A stretch of 64,000 bases of DNA from Sandaracinaceae bacterium (lineage in GTDB: Bacteria > Myxococcota_A > Polyangia > Polyangiales > Houyiibacteriaceae), in the NCBI GenBank assembly GCA_020633055.1, contig JACKEJ010000017.1, positions 123,664 to 187,663 of the forward strand, read 5' to 3'. The position numbers and the translations under genes were made by a program. Under the pieces are notes generated by a model. That model saw only the letters and a program-made list of their open reading frames with translations, was not told where the DNA came from and made no database searches. This document shows, in pieces, positions 28,538 through 39,160 of the stretch (the stretch's first letter is position 1; every line of letters starts with the position of its first letter).

Positions 28538-30255
28538 GATGAGCGCAGCGCGGCGGCTGCCTCGTCACAGACGGTTCCAGCGATCTGCTTCAGCAGCTCG
28601 TCCACGTCCCGGTCCATGTGGTCGAGTGCGGGCCCCACGCGCACGCGGGCCAGCTCGACGCAGGCGGTCGCCAGGTCGAGCTGCGAGCGACTCCGCTCGG
28701 GGCCCCGTTGGAGGACGGTCTGGCTCGTGGCCGCGAGCACGGACGCCACGCCGAAGAGGTCGAGCGCGACGTCGGCCAGGCGCTGCTGAACGAACTGCCG
28801 TCGACCGAGGGCGTCGCCGTGCTTGCGCGCGATGCGCTCTGCTTCACCGCCGAAGCGCGCCACCAGCTCCTCGAAGATCACCCCTTCACGCGCCAGCGCT
28901 GGGTGCACCGTAGCGAAGCGCTCTCGAGCGAAGCCGCGCCGGGCCCGCTGCGCGCGGAGCTCCCGCACCACGCCGAGCTGCTTCACGCGGTCACGCAGGG
29001 TCGCCGCGCTCTGGTGGACCCGTTCGTCGGTGCGCTCGAGCCCGGCGAGCGCGATGAAGCTGCGCAGCACGTCGTGGCTGCCGCCGTACATCATCATGGC
29101 CCGCGCGTCACGCAGGTGGCGCTCGAAGGGGTGGTCGCCCAGCGTGCCCATGCCTCCAGCGAGCTCGAGCGCCGAGAGCGCCACGTGCTGGTACGCCTCG
29201 GCCGCGAGCACCTTGCACATGGCGGCCTCGATCCCGCAGTCCGGGAGCTCGTCGGGTCCGTTGGTGCCGTCCATCCAGCCAGCCGTCAGCCGGGTGGCGC
29301 AGGACGCCGTATAGAGCGCACAGGACATGTGGGCCAAGCGGCTCTGCACCATGCCGAAGTCACGCAGGGGTCGCCCGAAGGCGTTCCTCGACGACGCGCG
29401 CTCGACGACCTGCGACAGCGCCTTCTTCGCGGCGCCGATGCACGCTGCGGCGAGCTCGACGCGGGCCGCGTCTTGTGTCTCGAGCGCGAGCCGGAAGCCG
29501 TCGCCGCGCTGGCCGAGCGCCGCGTCCATGGAGAGGGACACGAGCTCGAACGACACGGCGCCGAGTCCGGCGGCGCGTAGACCCACGAAATCACGCACTG
29601 GGCCGCGGCTGATGCCGTCCCCGAACGGCACCAGGAAGGCGCTCAGCTCTCCCGGGCGCTCGTCCTCCCGCTTGGCGAACACCAGAAAGAGCCCGGCGTG
29701 TCGGCCGTTCGTGACGTAGTGCTTGGTGCCGTCCAGCACCAGCTGACCGTCGCGCTCGAACACGCGCGTGGAGACGCCCGCCACATCACTGCCGGTGAGC
29801 GGCTCGGACAGGGCGAACGCGGCCAGCTGTTCGCCACGCGCCAACACGGGCAGCCACTCGGCGCGCTGCGCCTCGGTGCCGAGCAGCGCGATGGCGCGCG
29901 CCGCCATCCCCGCGTGCGCGACGGAGGAGGCCGCGATGCTCAAGTCGATGCCACCGAGCGTCTCGTAGTAGGCCGCGGACGCGCCCAGCGACAGGCCTGC
30001 TCCGCCGTACGCTCTGGGGAGGGTGGCCCCGTAGACGCCTGCGCTCGCGAGCGTCTCACGCGCATGGTCTCCGAGCTCGCCCGCGCGGTCAGCGCCCCGC
30101 ACGTCGAGTCGGTGGACGACCGCGCGGAGGCGTCCCTCCGCGTCGGACAGCAACTCGCGCTGCGCCGGCGAGACGTCGGGGAAGGGCACCAGCAGGTCGT
30201 CCTGGATGACGCCCTCGAACAGAGGTCGCATGAAGCTCGTCGGGCGATCACTCAT
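28534..30255 (-). CDS. Acyl-CoA dehydrogenase-family protein lacking the usual catalytic Glu
   Basis: From ATG 30255 the product is 573 residues, long like VLCAD/ACAD9. The N-terminal helical, middle beta (AFALSEPLTGSDVAGVSTR, KHYVTNG) and C-terminal helical domains are all present with FAD-binding motifs (RNAFGRPLRDFGMVQSRLA, ALELAGGMGTLGDHPFERHLRDAR). The canonical catalytic base in the Y-E-G-T motif is replaced: the sequence reads MYGGSHDVLR (Gly at about 391). The alternative position used by isovaleryl-CoA dehydrogenase is Ala (QDAARVELAAACIG). The C-terminal extension (about 150 residues) is helical. It may use another base or be non-dehydrogenating. The paired lipoprotein gene follows. 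Confidence 0.85.
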   Translation of the reverse strand: MSDRPTSFMRPLFEGVIQDDLLVPFPDVSPAQRELLSDAEGRLRAVVHRLDVRGADRAGELGDHARETLASAGVYGATLPRAYGGAGLSLGASAAYYETLGGIDLSIAASSVAHAGMAARAIALLGTEAQRAEWLPVLARGEQLAAFALSEPLTGSDVAGVSTRVFERDGQLVLDGTKHYVTNGRHAGLFLVFAKREDERPGELSAFLVPFGDGISRGPVRDFVGLRAAGLGAVSFELVSLSMDAALGQRGDGFRLALETQDAARVELAAACIGAAKKALSQVVERASSRNAFGRPLRDFGMVQSRLAHMSCALYTASCATRLTAGWMDGTNGPDELPDCGIEAAMCKVLAAEAYQHVALSALELAGGMGTLGDHPFERHLRDARAMMMYGGSHDVLRSFIALAGLERTDERVHQSAATLRDRVKQLGVVRELRAQRARRGFARERFATVHPALAREGVIFEELVARFGGEAERIARKHGDALGRRQFVQQRLADVALDLFGVASVLAATSQTVLQRGPERSRSQLDLATACVELARVRVGPALDHMDRDVDELLKQIAGTVCDEAAAALRSS

Positions 30256-30320
30256 GCTGCCAACCATGCCTGCTCGACCGCTCTCCTGCCAGCCGCCGAC
30301 CGACGGTGTACCTTCGACCC

Positions 30321-31898
30321 ATGCGGAGCGCGCATAGCCTCTCGAACCCATCTCGCGCCGTGGTGGTAGGGGGCTTCATCGTCTTCGCGTCCGTCGCGAT
30401 GTGGGGCCTCGGGGGTTATGTGGTCGACGATGCGTACGTCGTCTTCCGCGTAGTGCGGCGCGTCGCCGCAGGGCAACCGTGGGCCTTCCAGGGCGAAGCG
30501 GCCGCGGACGGGGTGACGGGGCCTGCCTGGGCGGCGCTGTTGCTCCTGTGCGCGCGCTTCGGAGCGCTGCCCGCAGTCGCGCGGGTGGTGGGGTCGCTGT
30601 GCGCGCTGGCGGGCGCTGCGCTCGTCCTGTTCCTCGCGACGGGGACGCCACGTGCCTCGCGGGCGCGGACCTGCGCGGCGCTCTACCTTGCGTGCCAGCT
30701 GCCTCTGGTCGTGTGGGCCGGGGCGGGGCTGGAGACGGGGCTGGCCACGTTGGTGCTCGCCGTGGCCACTTGCGGCCTCTACGCGGAGCTGCCGTCCCCC
30801 ACGCGCGCGGCGCGCGGCGTCGCGGCCTTGTGGGCCCTCGCGCTGTTCAGCGTCCCTTGGTTGCGTCCAGAGCTGGTGCCCGTCGCGTGTCTCGCGGCGT
30901 GGTGTCCGGTCGTTGGCCCCTCCGCACGGCGCCTGCGCGTCGCGGGTCTCGCGAGCGTCGCGAGCGGGACCATCTCCGTGGTGGCTTGGCGCCTCGTCAC
31001 TTTCGGTCATGCGCTGCCGCTCGCTGCGCTGGCCAAGCCGAGTGACCCCGTCGCTGGCGTGATCTACGTGGCGCGCTGGCTCGTTGGCACCGGCGCCGCG
31101 ACCGCTATCGTCGTGGTGTGCGGGGCGTGGCTCTGGACACGCGGGCGCGATGGGCTCCGAGCGGCCTGGGCGAGCTGTGGCCCGCCGCGACTCCCTGGGG
31201 CCGTGGGCCTGGGGCTCCTTTCCGTGATGCTGGCGGGCGGTGATTGGATGCCCGGGGGGAGGCTGGTCGTCCCTCTGCTCCCGCTCATCGCGCTGGTCGT
31301 GGGGCGTGCGCTCGCTCGCCTGTCGTGGCCCTGGACGGGTGCGCTCGGGCTCGCGGTGACCTCACTCGTACCGGTCGCTCTGTGGCTGCACTCGTTCGAC
31401 GCGCTGCGCGCGCAGCCTGGGGTCCGGGAGCGGGGGGGCGCCGAGGTGCTGGCAGCGCTGGACGGCGCCAGCTGCGTGGCGTTGGTCGACATCGGGTACC
31501 TGGGGTACACGGGTGACCTCCACGTCGTGGACTTGGGGGGCATCACCGACCTCGAGGTCGCGCGACTCCCTGGTGGGCACGTGAGCAAGCGCATCCCCGA
31601 GGGGTTGCTCATGGCGCGCGGCGTCGACGCGATCGTGCTGCACTCGAGCTCTCCGGCGAGGGTGCGCCCGCAGGGCTCGCAGCAACAGGCGGCTCACGCC
31701 GCGCGAGGCGACGCGCCACACGATGCCGAGCGCGCCGCGGGCGGTCGGTTGGTCGGCTTGGCGGGCTACCCCGTGGAGCTGCTCGTGGCGCGGATGCCCT
31801 TCGTGCAGGAGCAGTTCCGTGTGTACGCGCAGGTGGCCTACGCGCCGGACTACCACTACGTCGTGCTGCGGCGGGTGCCCGCCGGTCCGCCACCCTGA
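30321..31898 (+). CDS. GT-C-type membrane glycosyltransferase
   Basis: The 525-residue protein has about ten to eleven hydrophobic segments. The first periplasmic loop carries DDAYVVFR, the acidic motif of GT-C enzymes that use lipid-linked sugars. The C-terminal soluble part (VDIGYLGYTGDLHVVDLGGITD then GVDAIVL) resembles AftB-like arabinofuranosyltransferases and related membrane mannosyltransferases. A role in glycosylating an envelope polymer or protein is likely; donor and acceptor are unknown. ATG 30321 is preferred over GTG 30306. The gene is divergent from the dehydrogenase gene, with about 65 nt between starts. Confidence 0.78.
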   Translation: MRSAHSLSNPSRAVVVGGFIVFASVAMWGLGGYVVDDAYVVFRVVRRVAAGQPWAFQGEAAADGVTGPAWAALLLLCARFGALPAVARVVGSLCALAGAALVLFLATGTPRASRARTCAALYLACQLPLVVWAGAGLETGLATLVLAVATCGLYAELPSPTRAARGVAALWALALFSVPWLRPELVPVACLAAWCPVVGPSARRLRVAGLASVASGTISVVAWRLVTFGHALPLAALAKPSDPVAGVIYVARWLVGTGAATAIVVVCGAWLWTRGRDGLRAAWASCGPPRLPGAVGLGLLSVMLAGGDWMPGGRLVVPLLPLIALVVGRALARLSWPWTGALGLAVTSLVPVALWLHSFDALRAQPGVRERGGAEVLAALDGASCVALVDIGYLGYTGDLHVVDLGGITDLEVARLPGGHVSKRIPEGLLMARGVDAIVLHSSSPARVRPQGSQQQAAHAARGDAPHDAERAAGGRLVGLAGYPVELLVARMPFVQEQFRVYAQVAYAPDYHYVVLRRVPAGPPP

Positions 31899-31932
31899 CC
31901 TCCATCAGGCGGGCGAAGACCAGCGGTGGGGC

Positions 31933-33354
31933 TCAGGGAGCGACAGGGTGTTCGCCGGGCGCCGGGCGGTTCTGGGCTTCCACGCGTTCCGCGGTCTCCT
32001 GCAACGCGCGCCCGCGGTCCTCGAGCGCAGCCTCCGTCGCGTTCACCGAAGGGCGTTCGGGGTTCGCGCGCTGGTTGCGCGGCAGGTCGCGGAAGGTGAC
32101 GCGACCGAAGCGGTCCGTTGCGTGGAAGTCCGGCACCAAGACGGGCGACCAGCCCGCGGCGTCCTGTCCGTTGGGCGATTTCTCCATCACATAGAAGTTC
32201 ATGCGCCACGTGCTCCCGGGGGCTGGCGCCTCCTGGGTCGCCGCGCTCCCCTCGGCGACCAGGGCGCTGAACGGGACGCGGAGCTCGACGTGGTAGCCCT
32301 CGTCCACCTGGTCGTCGTCCAGCGTGCCACGCAGCGCGACCCCCACCTGCGCCTGGCTCTGCCAGTTCACGTGACCAAACGGCTGCGGCTGCCGCCGGCT
32401 GTCGTAGCGCGTGTCGAACACCACACCTCGCGGGCTGACCTGGATCTCGAAGTAGTTGCGCCCGTCGCCATCGGGATCGAGGAACACCTCGACGCAGTCC
32501 TGCTCCCACAGGTGGTCGTCTGCGTTGCGGTGGGGGCTCTGGAGGTTCGTGTCCGCCACCTGGAACGCGACGTAGAGATACGTGTCGTCGTAGACGACCC
32601 GTGCGCGGGCCTCGAAGCGGGCCTGCGCGCCGTTCATGGTCTGGACGAAGGGCTGCGACCAAGGGGACGCGAGCCAGCCTGGATCGTGCAAGTCGCCGTC
32701 CACGGTGATGGATGAGAGCGCCCGGCTGGCGACGAGCTCGGGCATGCGCGGGGGGCCAGCCTCGACCGGGTTGCCACCGCTGACGGGGATGGTGAGCGGG
32801 CGCGCGCGGTTGTCGCCGTCCTGTGCCCCGCGCCGCACGGGGAGGCGCTCGTTGCCGCGCCAGAAGCCCACGTAGAACGCAGCGTCCGTGGCCGTGGCTC
32901 CGCTCGGTCCCATGCCCCACTCACTGGGTAGGTGGATGCGTTGTTCATCGCGGATGTACTCGCCCGCTTGCCACCGCGAAGGGGGGTAGAGGCCACGCAC
33001 GGCGCCGTCGCCATCGTGGTTGAGCGTGTCCGTGCCCCGCGCCTCGATGTGCGTGAAGAGTCGGTAGTCGTCGCCCACGGGGGCCAGCACCTTCCAGTGC
33101 CAAGTGACGGTCAGATCCGTCCCACGCGCCCACGTCTCTTCGCTGAGGTCGTACCCGATCAGCTCCACGGAGTCGCCGAACGCGATGTCGAGCGGGTGGG
33201 AGGGGTGCGGGGCGGTGCGCGAGACGTGGGTCCTCACTCGCTCGCGCTGCGCAGCGCTCAGCTCTTCCGAGCGTTCGACACAGGCCGATGACAGCATCAA
33301 CCCCAGGATCCCGAGCGCGACGAAGGGCGCTGCTCCGTGTGTCGTCTTCCCCAT
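31933..33354 (-). CDS. CBM9-like lipoprotein
   Basis: A signal sequence ends in a lipobox (LSSAC, Cys25). Residues about 225-430 resemble carbohydrate-binding module family 9 / DUF1083: VDGDLHDPGWLAS, ARVVYDDTYLYVAFQVAD, DCVEVFLDPDGDGRNYFEIQVSPRG, FDTRYDS. This fold binds sugars or other small ligands at a calcium-containing site. The N-terminal 180 residues are beta-rich and resemble no family I know. Placement beside a membrane glycosyltransferase suggests envelope polysaccharide, but that is inference. 473 residues; it ends 34 nt from the convergent glycosyltransferase. Confidence 0.82.
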   Translation of the reverse strand: MGKTTHGAAPFVALGILGLMLSSACVERSEELSAAQRERVRTHVSRTAPHPSHPLDIAFGDSVELIGYDLSEETWARGTDLTVTWHWKVLAPVGDDYRLFTHIEARGTDTLNHDGDGAVRGLYPPSRWQAGEYIRDEQRIHLPSEWGMGPSGATATDAAFYVGFWRGNERLPVRRGAQDGDNRARPLTIPVSGGNPVEAGPPRMPELVASRALSSITVDGDLHDPGWLASPWSQPFVQTMNGAQARFEARARVVYDDTYLYVAFQVADTNLQSPHRNADDHLWEQDCVEVFLDPDGDGRNYFEIQVSPRGVVFDTRYDSRRQPQPFGHVNWQSQAQVGVALRGTLDDDQVDEGYHVELRVPFSALVAEGSAATQEAPAPGSTWRMNFYVMEKSPNGQDAAGWSPVLVPDFHATDRFGRVTFRDLPRNQRANPERPSVNATEAALEDRGRALQETAERVEAQNRPAPGEHPVAP

Positions 33355-33359
33355 GTGCC

Positions 33360-35054
33360 CTACTTTCGCGACTTCTGGCGCGACTTCTTCTGCTGTTTGC
33401 GCTCTTTTTTCTTCTTGTCTTTGTCGACCTTCTTGCGCGGGTTCTGGTTGCGGCCCATGCCCGGCAACGTGTAGCCCGGCGGGAGCCCCGGCATGCTGCC
33501 CATGCCCGGCATGCCACCCATGCCGCCCATGCCGGGGAAGCCGCCCATACCGGGCAGCCCGCTCATCCCTGGGGGCAGACCGCCCTCGGCGACGGCCGCT
33601 TCCAGCAGCTGCTCGGCCAAGTTGGCCATCATCGGGTTGCTCTCCATGCCGCCAGTTCGCACGGCGTTGCGGAGCTGGTTGGCCTGAGCGAGCTGCTTCA
33701 TGCCCGGGATCTTCGACAGCATGCCCGCCTGCTGGCCGATGCTGCCCATCATGTTCTGCATGAAGGAGAAGCGCTGGATCAGCTCGGCGACGTCCTTCGC
33801 CTCGCGGCCCGAACCCTTGGCCACGCGCACCAAGCGCGAGGGGTGCTTCTGGAAGAGCGTCGGGTCGCGCCGCTCGTCGCGGGTCATGGAGTTGACCATG
33901 GCCTTGGTGCGCCCGAGCTCCTTCTCGTCCACCTGGAAGCCGTCCGGCATGGAGTCCGCGAAGAACGGCATCTTCTCGAAGATCTCCTGCAGCGGACCCA
34001 TGTTCTGGATCATCTCGATCTGCTGCAGGAAGTCGTCGAAGGTGAAGCGCCCCTCGAGCATGCGGCGCGCGTCTTCTTCGGCCTTCTCCTGGTCGACGAC
34101 GGACTCGAAGTCCTTCATCAGGCCGACCACGTCACCCATTCCGAGGATGCGGCTGGCCATGCCGTCGGGGCGGAAGACCTCCAGGCGGTCCAGCTCCTCG
34201 CCCATACCCACGAAGCGCACGCTGGCGCCGGTGGCCTCCTTGATGGAGAGGGCCGCGCCGCCGCGCGCGTCACCGTCGAGCTTGGTGAGGACGACGCCGC
34301 TCAGCGCGAGCTGCTCGTGGAAGGACTTGGCGGTCTTGACCGAGTCCTGACCGATCATGGCGTCCACCACCATGAAGATGTTCTGCGGCGTGACGGCGGC
34401 CTTGATGTCGGCCAGCTCCTTCATCAGCGCTTCGTCGATCGCGAGGCGACCTGCGGTGTCGAAGATCACGGTGTCACGCTTGATCTTCTTGGCGTGTTTC
34501 GCGCCCTCTTTGCAGATCTCGAGAGGGATGCCGCCTGGGATGGAGAAGACCGGGACGTCGATGCGCTCGCCGAGCACCTGCAGCTGCTCGATGGCGCCCG
34601 GGCGGGCCACGTCGGCCGCGACGAGCAGCACCTTGCGGCCGAACTCGGCTTCCAACAGGCGGGCCAGCTTGGCGGCGCTGGTGGTCTTACCCGCGCCCTG
34701 CAGACCCACCATCATGATGCCGGTCGGGGCCGGCTTGGGCGCGAAGAACACGGCCTCGCCCTCGAAGGCCATCATGGCCTCGAGCTCGTCCTGGCAGATC
34801 TTCACGAAGCGCTCGGCGGCGCCCACCTTCAGCTTCTGCTGACCCTTCTTGACCTCGACCTGCTGTACCTGGCCGATGGCTTCGGCTTTCACCCGCGCGA
34901 GGAAGCGCTTGGTGACGTTGAACTCGACGTCGGCCTCGAGCAGCGACAGGCGCACGTCGCGCAGCGCGGGCTCGATGTTCTCTTCGGTCAGCTCGGTGAC
35001 GCCGGCGAGTCGATTTCGGGCGGCCCGGAAGCCCTTGGTGAGGGTCTCAAACAT
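33360..35054 (-). CDS. ffh: Signal recognition particle GTPase Ffh
   Basis: ATG 35054 gives 564 residues. The NG domain carries G1 (GLQGAGKT), DVARPGA, DTAGR and TKLDGDARGGAAL. The Met-rich M domain binds SRP RNA and signal peptides. About 110 extra C-terminal residues consist of a Gly/Met/Pro tract (repeats of PGMGG) and then a lysine-rich tail, longer than E. coli Ffh (453 aa). Only 5 nt separate it from the CBM9 lipoprotein gene, so they are co-transcribed. No SRP RNA gene was recognised in the window. Confidence 0.95.
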   Translation of the reverse strand: MFETLTKGFRAARNRLAGVTELTEENIEPALRDVRLSLLEADVEFNVTKRFLARVKAEAIGQVQQVEVKKGQQKLKVGAAERFVKICQDELEAMMAFEGEAVFFAPKPAPTGIMMVGLQGAGKTTSAAKLARLLEAEFGRKVLLVAADVARPGAIEQLQVLGERIDVPVFSIPGGIPLEICKEGAKHAKKIKRDTVIFDTAGRLAIDEALMKELADIKAAVTPQNIFMVVDAMIGQDSVKTAKSFHEQLALSGVVLTKLDGDARGGAALSIKEATGASVRFVGMGEELDRLEVFRPDGMASRILGMGDVVGLMKDFESVVDQEKAEEDARRMLEGRFTFDDFLQQIEMIQNMGPLQEIFEKMPFFADSMPDGFQVDEKELGRTKAMVNSMTRDERRDPTLFQKHPSRLVRVAKGSGREAKDVAELIQRFSFMQNMMGSIGQQAGMLSKIPGMKQLAQANQLRNAVRTGGMESNPMMANLAEQLLEAAVAEGGLPPGMSGLPGMGGFPGMGGMGGMPGMGSMPGLPPGYTLPGMGRNQNPRKKVDKDKKKKERKQQKKSRQKSRK

Positions 35055-35213
35055 GGGTGTGGTCGCGTGGTTCGGGACCCGAGAGCGCGACGTCCGCAGC
35101 GGCGAACGGGTCTCGGGATCGGGGGTGCGGAGTAGCACGTCGTGCAGCGCGGACGCAACGCGCCCGGCCTGGGCCCGTCCGCGGGGGCGAAGCGGGCGCG
35201 GAGCGACGCCCGG

Positions 35214-35777
35214 CTACGCGCCGCGCAGCAGCTGATCCAGCTCGTCGCGGTGTGTCTCCGTGGGTTGGCAGCCGTCGACGGTGGCGAGCCACACCTGGTC
35301 GTGGGCGCGACCGGCCCGCGTCTCGATGTGCATCTCGACCGCGCACAGGCAGATGTTCGCCAGCTGCGTCAGGAGGGTGCCCAGGAGTCCGAGCACGTCG
35401 TCCGCTTCCAGGGTCAGACACAGGGTGCCCCCATGCGCGTCGGTCTGCACCAGATCGAACGTCGTGGGGCGCACGCGCGCGCTGTGCGTCTCGAGCTGGG
35501 ACTCGGCCCACTCGAGGTAGGGGAGGGTGCACGGGTCCTCGGCCCCTTCGTCGGCTTCGATGGTCAGCTCTGCCATCCACGCGTCGTCGGGCCCGCGCAT
35601 GGCGTGGGCCCGCTCGATGGATAGGTCGTTGTCCGACAGCTCGGTGCACAAGCTGGCGAGCCAGGTGGGCCCGAAAGGGCCGCCGAGCCGCACTCGGTAG
35701 CGGTTGTCTCCGAGAGCAGACACCTCGACCCAAGGAGGACTCGGGCTCTGCGTGGGCGGCGGCGATTCGGCGGACAA
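35214..35777 (-). CDS. ACT-domain-like protein
   Basis: A TTG start at 35777 is chosen because a near-ideal SD (AGAGGAG) lies 7 nt upstream. The open frame extends further but would overlap the histidine kinase gene. The 187-residue product appears to hold two ACT-like beta-alpha-beta-beta-alpha-beta units: residues about 14-85 (WLASLCTELSDNDLSIERAHA) and 105-180 (LTLEADDVLGLLGTLLTQLANICLCAVEMHIETR, DQVWLATVDG). Paired ACT domains occur in regulators such as GlnD C-termini and amino-acid sensors. No catalytic domain is attached. The ligand is unknown. Confidence 0.65.
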   Translation of the reverse strand: MSAESPPPTQSPSPPWVEVSALGDNRYRVRLGGPFGPTWLASLCTELSDNDLSIERAHAMRGPDDAWMAELTIEADEGAEDPCTLPYLEWAESQLETHSARVRPTTFDLVQTDAHGGTLCLTLEADDVLGLLGTLLTQLANICLCAVEMHIETRAGRAHDQVWLATVDGCQPTETHRDELDQLLRGA

Positions 35778-35898
35778 GGCTGTGCTCCTCTCTTCGCGGG
35801 CGACGAGCGGATCGGAAGCGATCCGAGCCACGATGATTCTACGCCTCTGTTTCGCCCGTGTTGCGGCTTCGTCGCTTCGGTGTACAGGGCTCACGGCG

Positions 35899-37347
35899 TC
35901 AGGTGGGGTGGATGGGTAGGTACAGCTCGAAGCGCGTCCCTCGAGGGATCCGCGCGTGGACCTCCAGCCAGCCACCCAAGTCGTGCGCGATGCTGCGCGC
36001 GATCGGGAGACCGAGGCCGGTCCCCTCGCCGACGGGCTTGGTCGTGAAGAACGGCTCGAAGACCTCGTCCTCTTTTCCGGTGGGCAGCCCCGGCCCGTGG
36101 TCCTCGACCGAGAAGCACACGTACGGTCCCGCGTGCGCGATCACGCCCGGAGGAGGCGACGCCATCCCGGCGGCGCGCGCCCGCACCGTCACCTCCGTGC
36201 CTGCCCCCGATGCGTGGAGCGCGTTGACACACAGGTTCGTGAGCGCCTGCAGCGCAAGCTGCGGGGCGGTGCGCAGCCGGATGTCGGGGGGCACGACCGA
36301 GACCGTTTGGAGCTCGACCCGATGCGCCCGTGCGACCGTGGCCAACAGCTCGCGAGCGCGCCGGAGCAGCTGTTCGGGCGCAATCTCGCTGCGCTCGGCG
36401 TCGCCGCGATGGGCGAAGTCCAGCAGTGAGCCGATGGCTGCCGTGATCCTCTCCGTCTGTTCGTTGGCGATGCGCACGTCACGCAGCGCGGCGTCGCCCT
36501 CCACCCGCCCGCTCAGGACACGGTCGAGTCGACTGCCGATGACGTTGAGGGGCGTGCCGACGTCGTGCGCGACACGCGCCATGAGCATGCCCATCGTGGC
36601 CAGGCGGTCGGCGTGGCGGAGCTGTTCCTGCAGCTGTCCCGCGCGGTTGGCCTCGTCGGCTTCCCTTCTTCGGCTGACGGCCATGAGCTCCACCATGCGA
36701 TTCATCTCCGCCGCCAGGTCGACCAGCTCGTCGTTGCCGCGCAGGTCGACTCGGTGCGCCTCCTCACCGCGACCCACTTGTCGCAGGAGCTGCACCAGCG
36801 CGCCGACCGGGCGTCCGACCAGGCGCCACCCGACCCACGATGCGAGGCCGAACGAGCACACCCCGATCAGCAGGAGGACGACGGCGAGGTCGAGGAGCGT
36901 GTTGCGAGCCAGCAGTCGCTCCTCGTCCAGGCTGACGACGAGCTCCAGCCCCAGGTCGACGGGCTCGCCGGCCGGGCTCCGGTGCAACGTCAGTGGAACG
37001 TAGCTCACCAGGCTCTCGGGCGCCTCGCGGTTCGGGAGGTACGTGTAGTCGGCCTCGTCGTCGCCTGTGGTGACGTGCTCGACTATCCGGATCTGTACGA
37101 AGCGCTCGCTGTCGTTCGCCGATCTCACCACGCGCTCGGCCTCCGCGCGGCCTCCTGCCGCGTAGGCCTGCTCCACGGCAGGACGCAATACGCTCCCGAC
37201 GAGAAGCTCGTCGCGCCGCAGGTCGGCCTCTACCCACGCGAGCGCGTGCTGCATGCGGTAGTAGCCGTAGCCGGACAGCACGATCAGCGTCCAGAGGGTG
37301 AGCACCAAGGTCAGCTTGAGCGCCAAGCGCACACGCGACGCTGCCAC
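35899..37347 (-). CDS. Membrane sensor histidine kinase (HAMP)
   Basis: Two membrane spans (residues about 9-28 and 165-190) enclose a 130-residue periplasmic sensor. A HAMP region follows (RRLVGRPVGALVQLLRQVGRG-like, DELVDLAAEMNRM). The H-box is VAHDVGTPLNVI (His261). Then come NLCVNALHASG (N-box), DHGPGLP (G1) and GEGTGLGLPIARSI (G2). This NtrB-type kinase is probably paired with the NtrC-family regulator encoded 1.8 kb away, with the SulP transporter between them. A ligand is not evident. Confidence 0.9.
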   Translation of the reverse strand: MAASRVRLALKLTLVLTLWTLIVLSGYGYYRMQHALAWVEADLRRDELLVGSVLRPAVEQAYAAGGRAEAERVVRSANDSERFVQIRIVEHVTTGDDEADYTYLPNREAPESLVSYVPLTLHRSPAGEPVDLGLELVVSLDEERLLARNTLLDLAVVLLLIGVCSFGLASWVGWRLVGRPVGALVQLLRQVGRGEEAHRVDLRGNDELVDLAAEMNRMVELMAVSRRREADEANRAGQLQEQLRHADRLATMGMLMARVAHDVGTPLNVIGSRLDRVLSGRVEGDAALRDVRIANEQTERITAAIGSLLDFAHRGDAERSEIAPEQLLRRARELLATVARAHRVELQTVSVVPPDIRLRTAPQLALQALTNLCVNALHASGAGTEVTVRARAAGMASPPPGVIAHAGPYVCFSVEDHGPGLPTGKEDEVFEPFFTTKPVGEGTGLGLPIARSIAHDLGGWLEVHARIPRGTRFELYLPIHPT

Positions 37348-37385
37348 GCGGTGGGCGGACTGGTCAACGCGACTAGCCAGGTCCT

Positions 37386-37402
37386 TGGGTCACTTTGACC
37401 CA
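37386..37402. promoter_or_regulatory. Perfect 7-3-7 dyad upstream of the SulP gene
   Basis: TGGGTCA and TGACCCA flank CTT. It lies between the divergent kinase and transporter genes, about 53 nt before the possible sigma-54 -24 element, the place where an NtrC-type activator would bind. A single site is seen. Confidence 0.45.
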
Positions 37403-37453
37403 CCCGCAGGGGGTTCTGGGCTCGGACTACATGGTGATCTGCTGGGAGCACGG

Positions 37454-39064
<1,611 letters not shown>

Positions 39065-39160
39065 GCGTCACGCGCCGGAGGCTTCCGCCGTGCGCGGCGT
39101 GCGTAGGTGGTCAGGCACCCGGGCAGCGCGCCTCCGGATCAGCGCGCCACGCCACCACGC

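Noticed and set aside
33360..35213. SRP RNA gene next to ffh
   Set aside because: No sequence resembling the conserved SRP RNA core was seen around ffh.
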